Assembly: GCA_948567375.1 (NCBI GenBank)
Contig: OX419755.1
Coordinates: 1,059,001-1,123,000 of the forward strand
Reading direction: 5' to 3'
Origin: Lunularia cruciata
Lineage: Eukaryota > Streptophyta > Marchantiopsida > Lunulariales > Lunulariaceae
DNA: 64,000 bases
Positions 44,801 through 56,258 of this stretch are shown in pieces. Below the pieces are notes generated by a model. That model saw only the letters and a program-made list of their open reading frames with translations. It was not told the DNA's origin and ran no database searches. Made by a program: the position numbers and the translations under genes. Each line of letters begins with the position of its first letter. The first letter of the stretch is position 1.

Positions 44801-45823
44801 AGCAAAATCCTTCTTAGCCGACATATGTTGAGAAAAAGTCAACTAAACGGTGAGCAATTCGACTTCCATGTGTTCAAACACAGCAGAGCATTTGAACCCG
44901 CATTTGCTGTGGACGGGGAGAGGATTTGAACACAACCGGTACATCCACGTACAGAAGCTAAAAACTTCTACACAGTCCAATTATCCTTCACCACGAAGAT
45001 GGAGAGCCAAGAAATACACGCAAAGCCCCCTTTGTAATCAACCCAGTCCCTTCCACCTCTTTTCTGGACTCCCGCCCCAACAATGAGCTTGTCATAAACT
45101 CATACTTCTGTGCTCCTCCCCTTTCTGTCTCACACTAGGAATCATCCTTTACTTTTCCTATAACCTGGGCGCCTCCACCCTTTAGAGTTCTTGAACTCCT
45201 ACACGTAGGACCTTTCTAACCTTTCATTACAACACCATAATCATCTCCCACCCGCCTTCCATTCCCGGCTAAAAACCCCTTTACACCGGTCCCAGTATCG
45301 AATATGCACGTCCTGGCTGAAGGACCCTCATGCCAAATTTTCCTCTGTTTGCATGGTGTCCAGTCCTTTCTCCGTTAGCCATGATGAACACAAGATAGTG
45401 CGAGCTAATGCAAACGGAGCTGCTACATCGTTCGTAGCCGATAACAAAGAATGTTTCCCAGATCATGCTGTAAACTCCCAGAACTCTGTAACCAGCCAAC
45501 TGCAATGGCATCATGCAGTTCGGCACCACATGAAAGTGCCTCCCGGCTTGCTTAGTTTGGTGTTCATGACAGCAGCCAAGGCATTGATACCTACCTCCCC
45601 AAATCTGAAAGGAAGGACCTCGTCTCACTTACAGACCTCGGCTAACAAACACTCCACCCCCAAACCTGGACGTTGTTACAGTCTCATTCTCCGAGCATAG
45701 AGTTTCTATCCACCTATTCTTTGTGCTCAACCACCCCAGTTTGGGCTGCTGTCCAGCCAACTCCTCTTCTTGAAATCCTGCAACCACTCCTTACCACTCT
45801 CATCTGGCCTTTTCCTGACGACA
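41810..45823 (-). repeat. 3' LTR of family B element
   Basis: On the plus strand it starts TGTTGGGGAAATTG and ends CTGACGACA. The body has a ~780-bp unique part, a tandem-repeat block (about 42590-44640) and a ~1.2-kb unique part. It matches the other LTR base for base over long stretches, with scattered substitutions (a few percent by eye), so the insertion is not recent. A polypurine tract abuts its sense start. Confidence 0.9.
42590..44640. repeat. Higher-order tandem repeat in family B 3' LTR (546-bp unit)
   Basis: Basic ~102-109-bp units carry GGCAGCTCTTCTCACTTTCG and CATCACTTCCCTACTGTC. They are arranged in a 546-bp higher-order unit marked by CAGCCCTTCTCACCTTTTG at about 43019, 43565 and 44110. 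The plus strand is almost entirely pyrimidine plus A. Several frames stay open across it because 546 is divisible by three. Confidence 0.9.
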
Positions 45824-45838
45824 TCTACCCCCACCAAT
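45824..45838 (-). other. Polypurine tract of family B element
   Basis: The sense strand reads ATTGGTGGGGGTAGA immediately before TGTCGTCAGG, the start of the 3' LTR. Confidence 0.8.
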
Positions 45839-45888
45839 CCTGTGCAGCCACCGGTCTGCACCAGCAAGTCCGGAGTGATCAAAATAAG

Positions 45889-47056
45889 CTTTCTTCAGTG
45901 GCATCTTCCAAATCACCTCCTGAGTCAAAATCATGATCTCTTTCCTCCTCGGCTTCTGATTGCCTCTTGAAAAGTTTAACCCTTTTCCCTGCATATGGCA
46001 GACGATGTTCAGTACCATCTAGCTCTCGCACACTGTAGGTGGCATTCCCGTGGACTTTGGTAACAACAAATGGGCCATGCTAACGGCGGGCAAACTTCTT
46101 GAGGGTCGAATGTTGTACGTCTAGGCTATTATCAGAAATCAGCACCCAGTCCCCTTCATTGATAGGTATTGGTCGCAGTTGGTGAGTCTTGTCAAAGTAT
46201 ACTTTGTTCCTCAGCCGCGCTTCCTTCACCTTCTCTTGTGCCACTTGTATTCTCTGTGGTGTCAGGTTAAAGTGCTCGATCCTGCGTGATATCAACTCCT
46301 CTGTAGACACATTATCCTCCCACTTAACAGTTCTCCTATTAATGATGTCCTCTTCAACAGGCATAATAGGTAAGTACCCTGATACTAACTCAGCAGGTGG
46401 CATCCTAGTTACCGAGCTGCAAGTTAACCTATCAGCCATAAGTGCTAAGGGCAGCAAATCAGGCCATTTGTATGTCTCACCTTGGCAAGCCTTCACCAAA
46501 GCATTCACTATCGGTGAATGACCTCGTTCACTCTTACCATTGGCTTCTGGATTGTAGGCAGTAGTCAGGTTCAGCTTGATATTGAACTTAGCAAAGAAGT
46601 CAGCTGCTTCCCTTGCATCCAATTCACCTCGATCTGCCCTCATCCGGTAGAAACATCCGTGCCTGGCAATGATATCCTCTAAGACAAACCAACACACCTG
46701 TTGGGTATGTGTAGACAACAATGCTCTTCCCTCCACATAATTAGACAGGTCTTCCCTAGCTAGCACTAGATATTTAGCTCCTCGGACTCCTAAAGGCATG
46801 TGAACCAAGTCCGAAACCCACTGAAAATGGAGATTAAGCGGATAAGTAGGTTTCAACCCATCTTTGTGCCTTACCTTGGAGTAGATCTGACAGATTTCAC
46901 AAGTTCTACATACCGCCGTACCTCTGTGTAAATACCTGGCCACCAATACAAACCCCGGATGCGCTCGTAGGTACCCTGAACCCCACGGTGTCCGGCAGCA
47001 TCCGCGTTGTGTGACTCCCGTAGCACTCTTTGCTTCGTCTCCTCATCTCCCAACAC
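45889..47056 (-). pseudogene. pol: Family B integrase
   Basis: The zinc-finger region reads ESHNADAAGHRGVQGTYERIRG, then CRTCEICQ after a frame break near 46930. The core shows SDLVHMPLG (first Asp), RADRGELDAREAADFF (second Asp) and NPEANGKSERGH (Glu), so the D,D,E triad is complete. A 288-codon open frame (46946-46080) covers the core and EGDWVLISDNSLDVQHSTLKKF. Text then continues past a stop as HGPFVVTKVHGNATYSVREL to a stop near 45889. The pattern LVLAREDLSNYVEGRAL is characteristic, to my knowledge, of basidiomycete gypsy elements. No chromodomain is seen. Confidence 0.85.
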
Positions 47057-47092
47057 TCTTAGTGAAACTCCAGAGCTGTCCTTGGGCCTTTG

Positions 47093-47953
47093 CTAGAGAT
47101 ACCCATCCTTCAACAAGAATTTTCCCGATCTCCTTCTGATCTTCTCAAATTCTTCCCTGATCCATTTGGAGTTCTTCTCTAAAGAACTAAGATACTTCCC
47201 AACAGCCAGAAGATCATCCTTGTACAGTTCTTCTCTAAAGGGTAAGTTCAAGTCCAGCTCATGCACATCCACCATACAGTCATTTTCAACTCCTTCATAA
47301 CATGCTCTAGACAACATATCAGCTACCGGATTGTCCTTCCCAGCTATGTACCTTAGCTCTGGATTAAACATCCAAATGAACGCTATCCAGCACAACATGG
47401 CAATGTCTGGAGTGTCACAATTGGCAACCATTCCAAGCAGCGGCAAGCAATCTGTCTCTAGGATGACATAGGTCCCTATTAGGCAGTTTCTATCCTGTCT
47501 TAGTGCTATCTTGGCACCCCACAATTCCCGTTTGATCTGAGGGTACCTCCGTTGCCGTTCCGTGAAGATCCTTGCCCCAAACCTTGCTGCAAATCTGCTG
47601 CCGTTCTCGTCGTCTTGGCCCACAGCCCAACCAGCAGAGTAGGGACTTGAGTCAACCGTAACTATAATTGGTCGTCCACAGCGGTAGTCAAGTGGTTGGA
47701 GCACAGGCGGGTTCTGCAGCGCTTTCTTCAGTTTTGCCATAGCATCCGAATGTTCCGGTCTCCAAACAAACCTGATCCTTTTCCTCAAAAGCTGGTAGAG
47801 AGGCTCTGCAACATGACCAAAGTGTGGAATCCATATACGGTAGAAAATGCATGCCCCTAAGAACCTTCTTACCTCCTGAACTGAGGAACAGTCCTTGATC
47901 TTCCCTATTATGTCCACCTTTTTGGATTTGGCTTCCTTCCATACGAGCCACAC
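47093..47953 (-). pseudogene. pol: Family B RT thumb and RNase H
   Basis: An open frame of 286 codons. It reads VQEVRRFLGACIFYRIWIPHF (RT C-terminus), RPIIVTVDSSPYSAGWAVGQ (first RNase H Asp), RQRRYPQIKRELWGAK (Glu) and VILETDCLPLLGMV (Asp), then ADMLSRACYEG. The catalytic residues visible are intact. It overlaps the upstream RT text in another frame near 47908-47953, indicating a frameshift. Confidence 0.85.
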
Positions 47954-48549
47954 AAGTGTCCCACCACAAGGATTTCTCCAAGTCCAAATGCCGACTTCTT
48001 TCCAGAGAGAGTCACCCCCGCTTCCATCAACCTTCTCAGTATCGCCTCCACATCTTGAATATGATCTATGACAAACCTCCTAATACCTCCATCCACCAAA
48101 GTTTCATCCTTTTCGCTCTCTATGCAGCCCTTGACAAGTACATCATCCAAGAATGGACGGGTCTTCTCAGGGATAAAAGACTGCAGAATTCGATTCATAG
48201 CACTTTGCATATGTGCCACAGAGTTAGTAGCCCCCATTGGGAGAGTGCACATACGCATCAGCCCTTATGGTGTTTGCATCGTGGTTATGTCCCGGCTCCC
48301 TTCAGCAAGCTGAAACTGATCATAACCTGAATACAAATCTCCTATAGAATAGATTGCCCTCCCTGCAAACTCCTCAGCAAACTCATCCACAGCCGGTCCA
48401 ACACCAAAATTCCGGATTGTTACCTTATTTGGTGGTTGCATATCCTGTATGAACCGCAACTTACCATCTTTCTTCCGAATGGTGAACCAGCGATTTGAGT
48501 ATGGCGCTTTTGATGGTTCTGAAATCTTTGCCTGAACTTTCTCCTTCAA
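47908..48549 (-). pseudogene. pol: Family B reverse transcriptase core
   Basis: The motifs are PYSNRWFTIRKKDGKLRFIQD, SIGDLYSGYDQFQLAEGSRD, MRMCTLPMGATNSVAHMQ and the catalytic FLDDV. One stop (near 48265) lies just after TTMQTP where Tyr or Leu is usual; otherwise the core is readable. The GATNSVAHMQ signature differs from the FGLxNAPATFQ form in the other gypsy elements here and is the type I know from Basidiomycota. Confidence 0.85.
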
Positions 48550-48596
48550 TAGTTCTGTCAGCTAGGGCAGAAGCGCCTTTGGCACTGGTATTGGTC

Positions 48597-49304
48597 TCAG
48601 ATCCATGGTACATGCGGAACCGTGAAAATTATCGTCGGTGTGATTTCCTGCAGTTTCACACACCCATTCTCCTCGATCTTGAAAGCAAAAGCCTTCCCGC
48701 ACCTCCCAATCATTTCCTTAAATGCACAGCGCTCAATTTCTGTGAGCAATCCATCCCCTCCGACGGTAAGCTCATCCAAGGTCTCTTTAGTAAAGGAATG
48801 ACCAATATCCTTTTCCTGCCTCAGTCTCGGTTCCTCTCTAGTCCTACGCATCAAATCAGAAGCATCCAATGGCAATGGGACAGCAATAGGACAAACCTTT
48901 TTGTCCATTGTTTTGTACTTAGTGTCACATCTCACTTCATGAACCAACTTTGAAAATGTTTCATGAAGCTCCCTTCCTATTTCAATCACGGGTTCTCCTT
49001 TCTCCATTGCCCCGATCACCTTCTGGACTGCCCTACCTTCTCCCCAATCCACCAACAGTCCAATGATAGTCTCGCTATCATCCATTTCCCTTGCTGTTTT
49101 CAGTACTCTCTCTTTCCCTTTCATTCTCTTCTGAAAAATCCCCGTGGTACTCCCTACATGTGCAAAGCAAACAGTTCTACCACTCTGGATTCCCACATAG
49201 GTCCTATCAAAACAATCCTCCTCACTGATCTCTTGCGGTGGAATGTAGCATAGGGCGCCTTGTCCCCCCACCTTCTCTGACAAGACGCCTAGTGGAAACC
49301 CCAC
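48597..49304 (-). pseudogene. pol: Family B linker between protease and RT
   Basis: An open frame of 235 codons. The first part is poorly conserved; the end reads LLTEIERCAFKEMIGRCGKAFAFKIEENGCV and IIFTVPHVPW, the segment normally just before the RT fingers in this element type. It overlaps the protease frame by a few bases (49289-49304), so a frameshift separates them. Function is structural or connecting; no catalytic motif. Confidence 0.7.
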
Positions 49305-49747
49305 CTTCTAGTAGGCTTTTCTGGATCCCTTAACTCTCTCTTATTCCTGTCGCTGCTCGGCAACACAATAGGGAATTGCACTATTCTGATCCCGTTCTGA
49401 CTTCTAACCTTCGCCACATGAGTCCCATCATTCAAAACTTTGCTCTCCATTCTAAACTGAGTAATGAAGGGCTGTCCTAGGATCACCGGGTAGGGCAAGG
49501 TATCATGCACGAACACATTAATAGGCTCTACCACATTCCCTATCTTGATTTTGACCTCCGGACAAGCTCCCCACAATGCATTTCTGGTCCTATTCACTAA
49601 GTTTACCTTCCAATCAATGTCACGGTCCACCTTCCATCGCCCTTCATTGTAGACCGCCTTTGACACGAGATTGACCTCAAATCTTGAATCAATCAGCGTC
49701 TCACCGGTGCTTTCACTCCTTGTATCTCGATCTCGCACTCGCTGCAA
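49289..49747 (-). pseudogene. pol: Family B aspartic protease, altered active site
   Basis: TLIDSRFEVNLVSKAVYNEG corresponds to the active-site strand. The catalytic triplet is Asp-Ser-Arg rather than Asp-Ser-Gly. Later NVFVHDTLPYPVILGQPFI is the C-terminal hydrophobic-Gly motif. 152 codons open. A single-base change could explain the Arg. Likely inactive as read. Confidence 0.75.
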
Positions 49748-50685
49748 CTTCTCGCCCAGAAAGAGTCTTGAACCTCCTCTGACAAGGGCACAAAAGACTT
49801 CTCATCCTCAAGAGCCGCATCATAGACACGTGCTTCTTGGGTCTCCTCCTCTGGTTTTTCCTGTTCAAGCTCAAGCCCAAAAGTTCCCACCTCTCCTTCA
49901 GCCTCACTCCCTTCCTCGTACAGCAAGGATGTGTGCGGTCCTTCCTTGTAGAATTGTTTCTTCTTTGCCTTGACAAGGATAAGGTCCTGCACATCCTTCC
50001 TCAAGCTACCAAAGAACTCTTCGTTTGTGAAACCCCTCACCTCTTGCTTCCAAAACTTTTTGCCAATCTCTTGCGGATCCAGTTCCATTTCTATGTCCCG
50101 GCTCAATAGCCAACCCGGCCCCTTCCTAGGAGATCTCTCTCTCGGCTTTTGGTTTGCTGCTCCTTCTGTGTCCATTCGTGACTCTTCTCCAACGCCCAAA
50201 TTCTGATCCCTGCTCTTTTGCGCATCGCTGAACTGCACCTCTCTGATTCTAACTTGTCTCCTCTCTGGTTCCACTCGCTGTTGCTTTTCCCTTGGCTGCC
50301 CTTCATTATCTGCCCGTTGATCAGATTTTTGTTTCTCTTCCACCATAGCATCCCAAGTGGCACCAACTTCAGCAGTGATGGCAGTTATTACCACCGGCAC
50401 ATCCCACCCTGATTTCCTCCGGACCTGCTCTGCTAGTCTCTTCTTCTCAACTTCTCCTAGGTCTGCACATTGCTTCACTTCACTCATTGCACTATACACA
50501 CTAGGCTCAAATGCAGCGACTGCCATACTTACTTCACGCTTGCCCATGTGTCTTTCCAGCAGAGCCTTCATTCCTCCCCTGTTACCGTTCAGCGGTATTG
50601 GCTCCCCAGTATCATAGAAGGCTATCTTCTTCATCTCAAGTTCTCCAACAAACTTCATCCACTGCTCCTTCTTTGGGCATCTCAC
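49693..50685 (-). pseudogene. gag: Family B gag, C-terminal half
   Basis: 330 open codons. The region 1-80 reads KEQWMKFVGELEMKKIAFYDTG and MKALLERHMGKREVSM. The middle is Gln/Lys/Arg/Glu-rich. A basic SPRKGPGWLLSRDIEMELD follows, then the acidic EEGSEAEGEVGTFGLE, ending before the protease. I found no CCHC zinc knuckle. It overlaps the first gag frame at 50636-50685 in a different frame. Confidence 0.7.
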
Positions 50686-51259
50686 TCACTCGCTGTTCCT
50701 CCTTCCCTCTCCCGGACCCAATCGTGTTACTCCGAATAGGCGCTTTGGCTATTGCTTCTTCATCCAACTCTCTCTGCCTCCGCCTACGGCTTACCCAGAC
50801 AACCGCCTCCTCAATCTTTCCCCACTCTACCACTCCCAACCGATCAAGTTGGAGCAAATTGAGTGCATACTCCAACTCATCCTGCAAACGACTATCCACA
50901 GCTCGCAGAAAATAGTTAGACCTCTGTAGTCTAATGGCCTCAGCTTCACAAGCTGACAAATGCCCCAATCTCTTGTTAAACTCTCTTAGGAGATCTTGAG
51001 GCCCCAAGTTTTTACTCCTATCGTTCACCCAATCCAAGAACATGGCCTGGGTGACCCGATCTGCATCCTGCAGTAAGAATTCCTCCTTCATCATCTGGGA
51101 GAACTCCTCCCACGTCTCCGCCCCTCTCACCAAGCCCTCAACCACCTTCCTGATTTCAAGTTCAGCCAACGTAGGAAACCTAGCAATGGCAATGTTCTCA
51201 TCCAGATCATGAAGCTTAACCTCCCTCCAGTAGACCTTTAGGTACTTCGTCATGTCCAA
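50636..51259 (-). pseudogene. gag: Family B gag, capsid-like N-terminal half
   Basis: 207 open codons from MDMTKYLKVYWREVKLHDLD. VEGLVRGAETWEEFSQMMKEEF and LLREFNKRLGHLSACEAEAI are helical capsid-type text of the retrotransposon gag fold (WxxF...EF pattern). Gag probably begins further upstream (an in-frame Met near 51434), with a stop between. It ends near 50636, where the frame shifts into the C-terminal half. Confidence 0.75.
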
Positions 51260-51534
51260 ATTCCCCTTGCTGATCTACCACAGCGCGCAGACACTTCGTG
51301 ACTTGGGAAGACTGCACTTTCACCCTATCTCTTTCTTCATCTTGATCCTTCATGGCTCTCATGGTTGCCATGACAATCAGTGAGATCTCCTATTCCCTTG
51401 TCATAGCTGCAGATGAAGCCTCTGGGCCCATCTCCACCTCAGCACAGCTCACTACTGTCCACTTAGATCAGTTCAATCTGTCCTTGTTCCCTTCCCCAAC
51501 TCCATTAGTCGTAACGTCTAAGCACAAGCCTCGA

Positions 51535-51555
51535 GAATCCCCACCATGGTCGCCA
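51535..51555 (-). other. Primer-binding site of family B, tRNA-Arg-like
   Basis: In sense it begins TGGCGACCATGGTGGGGATT, 4 nt after the LTR end CGACA. The first nine bases match the 3' end complement I recall for a plant tRNA-Arg; a tRNA-Lys match is weaker. Position is secure; the tRNA identity is tentative. Confidence 0.7.
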
Positions 51556-51559
51556 CTTA

Positions 51560-54500
51560 TGTCGGGGAAATTGTTTGGCCTCGAGAGTGCACCGAGCACC
51601 TAGCTGCTTGTGCTTAGTTTGCCGTTATTGTAGTTGATTTAGAGTTTCTCGTAGACTATCATTCTCTTCCTATTCCTAGTGTGTTGAAATGTCAACTCTG
51701 TAAAATTTTTGGTTTTCCTTTGTTTCTTGATGTTGGGCTTCTTGAGGGTTTGTGTTTGTCTTTGGCCTTCGCAGAATTGGCTAGTTCATGCAGGTTCTGC
51801 TACGGTTTTGGACCCGATGGTCCCTAGGAATGGCTGGGAATTTCAAGATCAACAAATAGTATTCTATTGGGCTCAACCCGGCACCCCGACTACTGAACCA
51901 AACCATTCATATAGACGGACTGAGAGCTCCTAAAATGGAACTTCCTCGGTGCTAGTCACAGATCAAACACACCATTTTCTTAGGATTTGTCATTCATAAA
52001 ATTCCAGCTGCAAGGTTCACAATTTTGGAAAAGCCAACCAACTCCAGTTCATACAGTGTATGTACTAATTTATGACAGAAATCATTTCAGCTGGCGCCTT
52101 CACACGCACTCTGTCCGATAACAGTAAAGATGACTCACCCTCCAGACTTCCTCCTTCACCTCCTAGCAGCACTCCCATCAATGCTTTCTCCTCTGAACAC
52201 CCTCTGTCTCTCTTGAAAGTTCCTGCAAACTTCTCTCTTGAAACTCCTCTGGCATTTCTCAAAAACTGTCAGTCCTTCTCACTGTGAAAAACTCAACTCC
52301 TGCCCAACCTTGCCAACTTCCCTCTCGAAATCCTCAAGAATTTCCCGAACTGTCAGCCCTTCTCACTTTCAATAATTCTCAATACTTTCCAAAACTCTCT
52401 GTCTTCTCTTCTCAAGAATTTCTCCGGCACTTTCCCGAAACTCTACTATCTTCTCTCAAAATCTTCTGCAACTTTCTCTCTCAGAGATTCCTCTCTTGAT
52501 TTCCCAAAAATTGGCAGCTCTTCTCACTTTCGATATTTCTCCATCACTTCCCTGCTGTCTTCTCTTGAAATCCTCTGCACTTTCCCAAAACTCTTCTCCT
52601 CATTTCCCAAAACTGGCAGCTCTTCTCACTTTCGATAATTCTCCATCACTTCCCTACTGTCTTCTCTTGAAAATCCTCTGCACTTTCCCTAAAACCCTAC
52701 TGTCCTTTCTCAAAATCTTTTGCAATTTTCTCTTTCTGAAACTCCTCTCTGGATTTCCCAAAAACTGGCAGCCCTTCTCACCTTTTGATAATTCTCAATA
52801 CTTCCCTACTGTCTTCTCTCGAAATCCTCTGCACTTTCCCGAAACTCTTCTCCTCATTTCCCAAAACTGGCAGCTCTTCTCTTGTTCAATATTTCTCCAT
52901 CACTTCCCTACTATCTTCTCACGAAAATCCTCTGCACTTTCCTGAAAACCCTACTGTTCTTTTCTCGAACTCCTCTGCACTTTCCCAAAACTCTTCTCCT
53001 CATTTCCCAAAACTGGCAGCTCTTCTCACTTTTGATATTTCTCCATCACTTCCCTACTGTCTTCTCTTGAAAATCCTCTGCACTTTCCCAAAACCCCAAC
53101 TGTTCTTTCCTCAAAATCCTCTGCACTTTCCCGAAACTCTTCTCCTCATTTCCCGAAACTGGCAGCTCTTCTCACTTTCGGTAATTCTCCATCACTTCCC
53201 TACTGTCTTCTCTCGAAATCCTCTGCACTCTCCCAAAAACTCTACTGTTCTTTTCTTGAAATCTTCTACAACTTTCTCTCTCTGAAACTCCTCTCTTGAT
53301 TTCCCGAAAACTGGCAGCCCTTCTCACCTTTTGATAATTCTCAATACTTCCCTACTGTCTTCTCTTGAAATCCTCTGCACTTTCCCAAAACTCTTCTCCT
53401 CATTTCCCAAAACTGGCAGCTCTTCTCTCGTTCGATATTTCTCCATCACTTCCCTACTCTCTTCTCTCAAAAATCCTCTGCACTCTCCCGAAAACCCTAC
53501 TGTTCTTTTCTCGAAATCCTCTGCACTTTCCCAAAACTCTTCTCCTCATTTCTCAAAACTGGCAGCTCTTCTCACTTTTGATATTTCTCCATCACTTCCC
53601 TACTGTCTTCTCTTGAAAATCCTCTGCACTTTCCCAAAAACCCTACTGTTCTTTCCTCAAAATCCTCTGCACTTTCCCGAAACTCTTCTCCTCATTTCCC
53701 GAAACTGGCAGCTCTTCTCACTTTCGGTAATTCTCCATCACTTCCCTACTGTCTTCTCTCAAAATCCTTTACACTCTCCCAAAAACTCTACTGTTCTTTT
53801 CTCGAAATCTTCTACAACTTTCTCTCTCTGAAACTCCTCTCTTGATTTTCCAAAAACTGGCAGCCCTTCTCACCTTTTGATAATTCCCAATACTTCCCTA
53901 CTGTCTTCTCTCGAAATCCTCTGCACTTTCCCGAAACTCTTCTCCTCATTTCCCAAAACTGGCAGCTCTTCTCTCGTTCAATATTTCTCCATCACTTCCC
54001 TACTATCTTCTCTCAAAAATCCTCTGCACTCTCCCGAAAACCCTACTGTTCTTTTCTTGAAATCCTCTGCACTTTCTCGAAACTCTTCTCCTCATTTCCC
54101 GAAACTGGCAGCTCTTCTCACTTTTGATATTTCTCCATCACTTCCCTACTGTCTTCTCTCAAAAATCCTTTGCACTTTCCCAAAACTCTTCTGTCCTTTC
54201 TCGAAATCTTTTGCAACTTTCTCTCTCTGAAACTCCTCTTTGGATTTCCCAAAATTTGGCAGCTCTTCTCACTTTCGATATTTCTCCATCACTTCCCTAC
54301 TTCCCTCTTGAAATCCTCTACACTTTCCCAAAACTCTTCTCCTCATTTCCCAAAACTGGCAGTCCTTCTCACTGTGAAAAACTCAACTCCTGCCCAACCT
54401 TGCCAACTTCCCTCTTGGCCTAGGAGAGAAAGACGGGATCTTCCTGCATGACCCTAGAATCTAAGACCCAATGATACCCAGTTCCTGTCTTCTTCCTCCA

Positions 54501-55572
54501 CATTCATCAACCACATGGACCCAAACTGCCTGCTCCACAATCTCATTGTAGCAAAATCCTTCCTAGCCGACATATGTCGAGAAAAAGTCAACTAAACGGT
54601 GAGCAATTTGACTTCCGTATGTTCAAACACAGCAGAGCATCTGAACCCGCATTTGCTGTGGACGGGGAGAGGATTTGAACACAACCGGTACATCCACGTA
54701 CAGAAGCTAAAAACTTCTACACAGTCCAATTATCCTTCACCACGAAGATGGAGAGCCCAGAAATACACGCAAAGCCCCCTTTGAAATCAACCCAGTCCCT
54801 TCCACCTCTTTTCTGGACTCCCGCCCCAACAATGAGCTTGTCATAAACTCATACTTCTGTGCTCCTCCCCTTTCTATCTCACACTAGGAATCATCCTTTA
54901 CTTTTCCTATAACCCCGACGCCTCCACCCTTTAGAGTTCTTGAACTCCTACACGTAGGACCTTTCTAACCTTTCATTACAACACCATAATCATCTCCCAC
55001 CCGCCTTCCATTCCCGGCTAAAAACCCCTTTACACCGGTCCTAGTATCGAATATGCATGTACTGGCCAAAGGACCCTCATGCCTAATTTTCCTCTATTTG
55101 CGTGGTGTCCAGTCCTTTCTTCGTTAGCCATGATGAACATAGGATAGTGCAAGCTAATGAAAATGGAGCTTCTACATCATTCGTAGCCGATAACAAAGAA
55201 TGTTTCCCAAATCATGTTGTAAACTCCCAGAACTCTGTAACTAGCCAACTGCAATGGCATCATGCAGTTCGGCACCACGTGAAAGTGCCCTCCGGCTTGC
55301 TTAGTTTGGTGTTCATGACAGCAGCCAAGGCATTGATACCTATCCCCCCAAATCTGAAAGGAAGGACCTCGTCTCACTTACAGACCTTGGCTAACAAACA
55401 CTCCACCCCCAAACCTGGACGTTGTTACAGTCTCATTCTCTGAGCATAGAGTTTCTATCCACCTATTCTTTGTGCTCAACCACCCCAGTTTGGGCTGCTG
55501 TCCAGCCAACTCCTCTTCTCAAAATCCTGCAACCACTCCTTACCACTCTCATCTGGCCTTTTCACAACGACA
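51560..55572 (-). repeat. 5' LTR of family B element
   Basis: On the plus strand it starts TGTCGGGGAAATTG and ends ACAACGACA. It matches the 3' LTR throughout, including the repeat block. The flanking ATGC is the TSD. It lies on the right because the element is on the minus strand. Confidence 0.9.
52340..54360. repeat. Higher-order tandem repeat in family B 5' LTR (546-bp unit)
   Basis: Same organisation as the other LTR. The CAGCCCTTCTCACCTTTTG marker occurs near 52774, 53320 and 53866, exactly 546 bp apart. Basic ~102-109-bp units are variants of one sequence. Arrays in both LTRs have the same number of higher-order units, as expected if both were copied from one template at insertion. Confidence 0.9.
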
Positions 55573-56250
55573 ATGCCAATGAGAGGGAGCAGGTGATGGG
55601 TTTTTGCACCGGTATTACCGTAGTTCTAGTTGTGTCAAAGGCATCCATGAGTCAGGTGTTAGGTTAGGCTATGGACCTGAATTGTTTGATTTGGATTGTG
55701 AGCCTTGGCTTGGCAAAGCAGTGTAAGATACGCTTGATAGGCATCACCACTTGGACACTTGTGAGCCCTATGCCTATTTAGACAATTTAGGCACATGCTG
55801 GGGGTGATGGACTGAGTGGACAGGGTGTTCTTGGGACACAACTAGTGGCAACTAGGGAGAGTGGTCTACTTGGAGTCCATCTAGGTGAGCGTGGTCTACT
55901 TGGATTACACCTTTGGTCTACTTGGGATGTAGCTAGAGGATGTATAGAGCTTGCAGCCATATCAAAGGGAGTTTTCTACATTGAGGTTGGGACCTCTAGT
56001 AGTTGGAAGCATGCCAGTACTGCTCCCAAGGGCCTAGTGTAGCAGCAAGTCAGCATGTCTTCCATTCCTATAATAGTTACAGAGGATACTTTGGAGCTAG
56101 ATCTTGGACCCAAGCTTATAAGAGAGGACAAATGGAGAGTTTGGAGGTTCTTGAGGAGCTACACGAGTTGTTTTACCTTTTGTATGAAGGATTTGGGTGC
56201 TTCAAAGGACCTGGTATACAAATTGAGCTAATTAGAAATACACTAGTTTT
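55573..56250 (+). pseudogene. pol: Element D linker between methyltransferase and RT
   Basis: It resumes from EPN in frame as ANEREQVMGFCTGITV and ends near REDKWRVWRFL, a segment before RT. Several stops are present (for example near 55663 and 56040). A short duplication GGTCTACTTGGA recurs about every 36 bp at 55860-55925. No enzymatic motif. Confidence 0.6.
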
Positions 56251-56258
56251 CTGACGTC

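Larger units (their letters stand above)
41810..55572 (-). mobile_element. Complete gypsy element, family B, basidiomycete-like pol
   Basis: The LTRs are 41810-45823 (4014 bp) and 51560-55572 (4013 bp). In sense the LTR runs TGTCGT...CGACA. The primer-binding site and polypurine tract are at the inner borders. The flanks share ATGC (41806-41809 and 55573-55576); collapsing this 4-bp repeat restores the element D frame. The internal 5.7 kb encodes gag, protease, RT, RNase H and integrase on the minus strand with stops. The pol wording is that of elements common in Basidiomycota. Confidence 0.9.

Noticed and set aside
42322..44929. Phe/Ser/Leu-rich open frames in both family B LTRs
   Set aside because: Repetitive pyrimidine-rich array; open frames are on the antisense strand relative to the element and repeat with the 546-bp unit.
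44900..44960. Possible tRNA (sense strand GTTCAAATCC-like T-arm in the family B LTR)
   Set aside because: The T-arm stem does not pair and no acceptor or anticodon arms can be drawn.
51352..51603. Short plus-strand frame at the family B 5' LTR border
   Set aside because: It spans the primer-binding site and LTR end on the antisense strand; no homologous coding expected.
41810..55572. Fungal contamination or assembly chimera
   Set aside because: Element D resumes in frame across the insertion with a TSD, and a related solo LTR occurs elsewhere in the window within a plant element.
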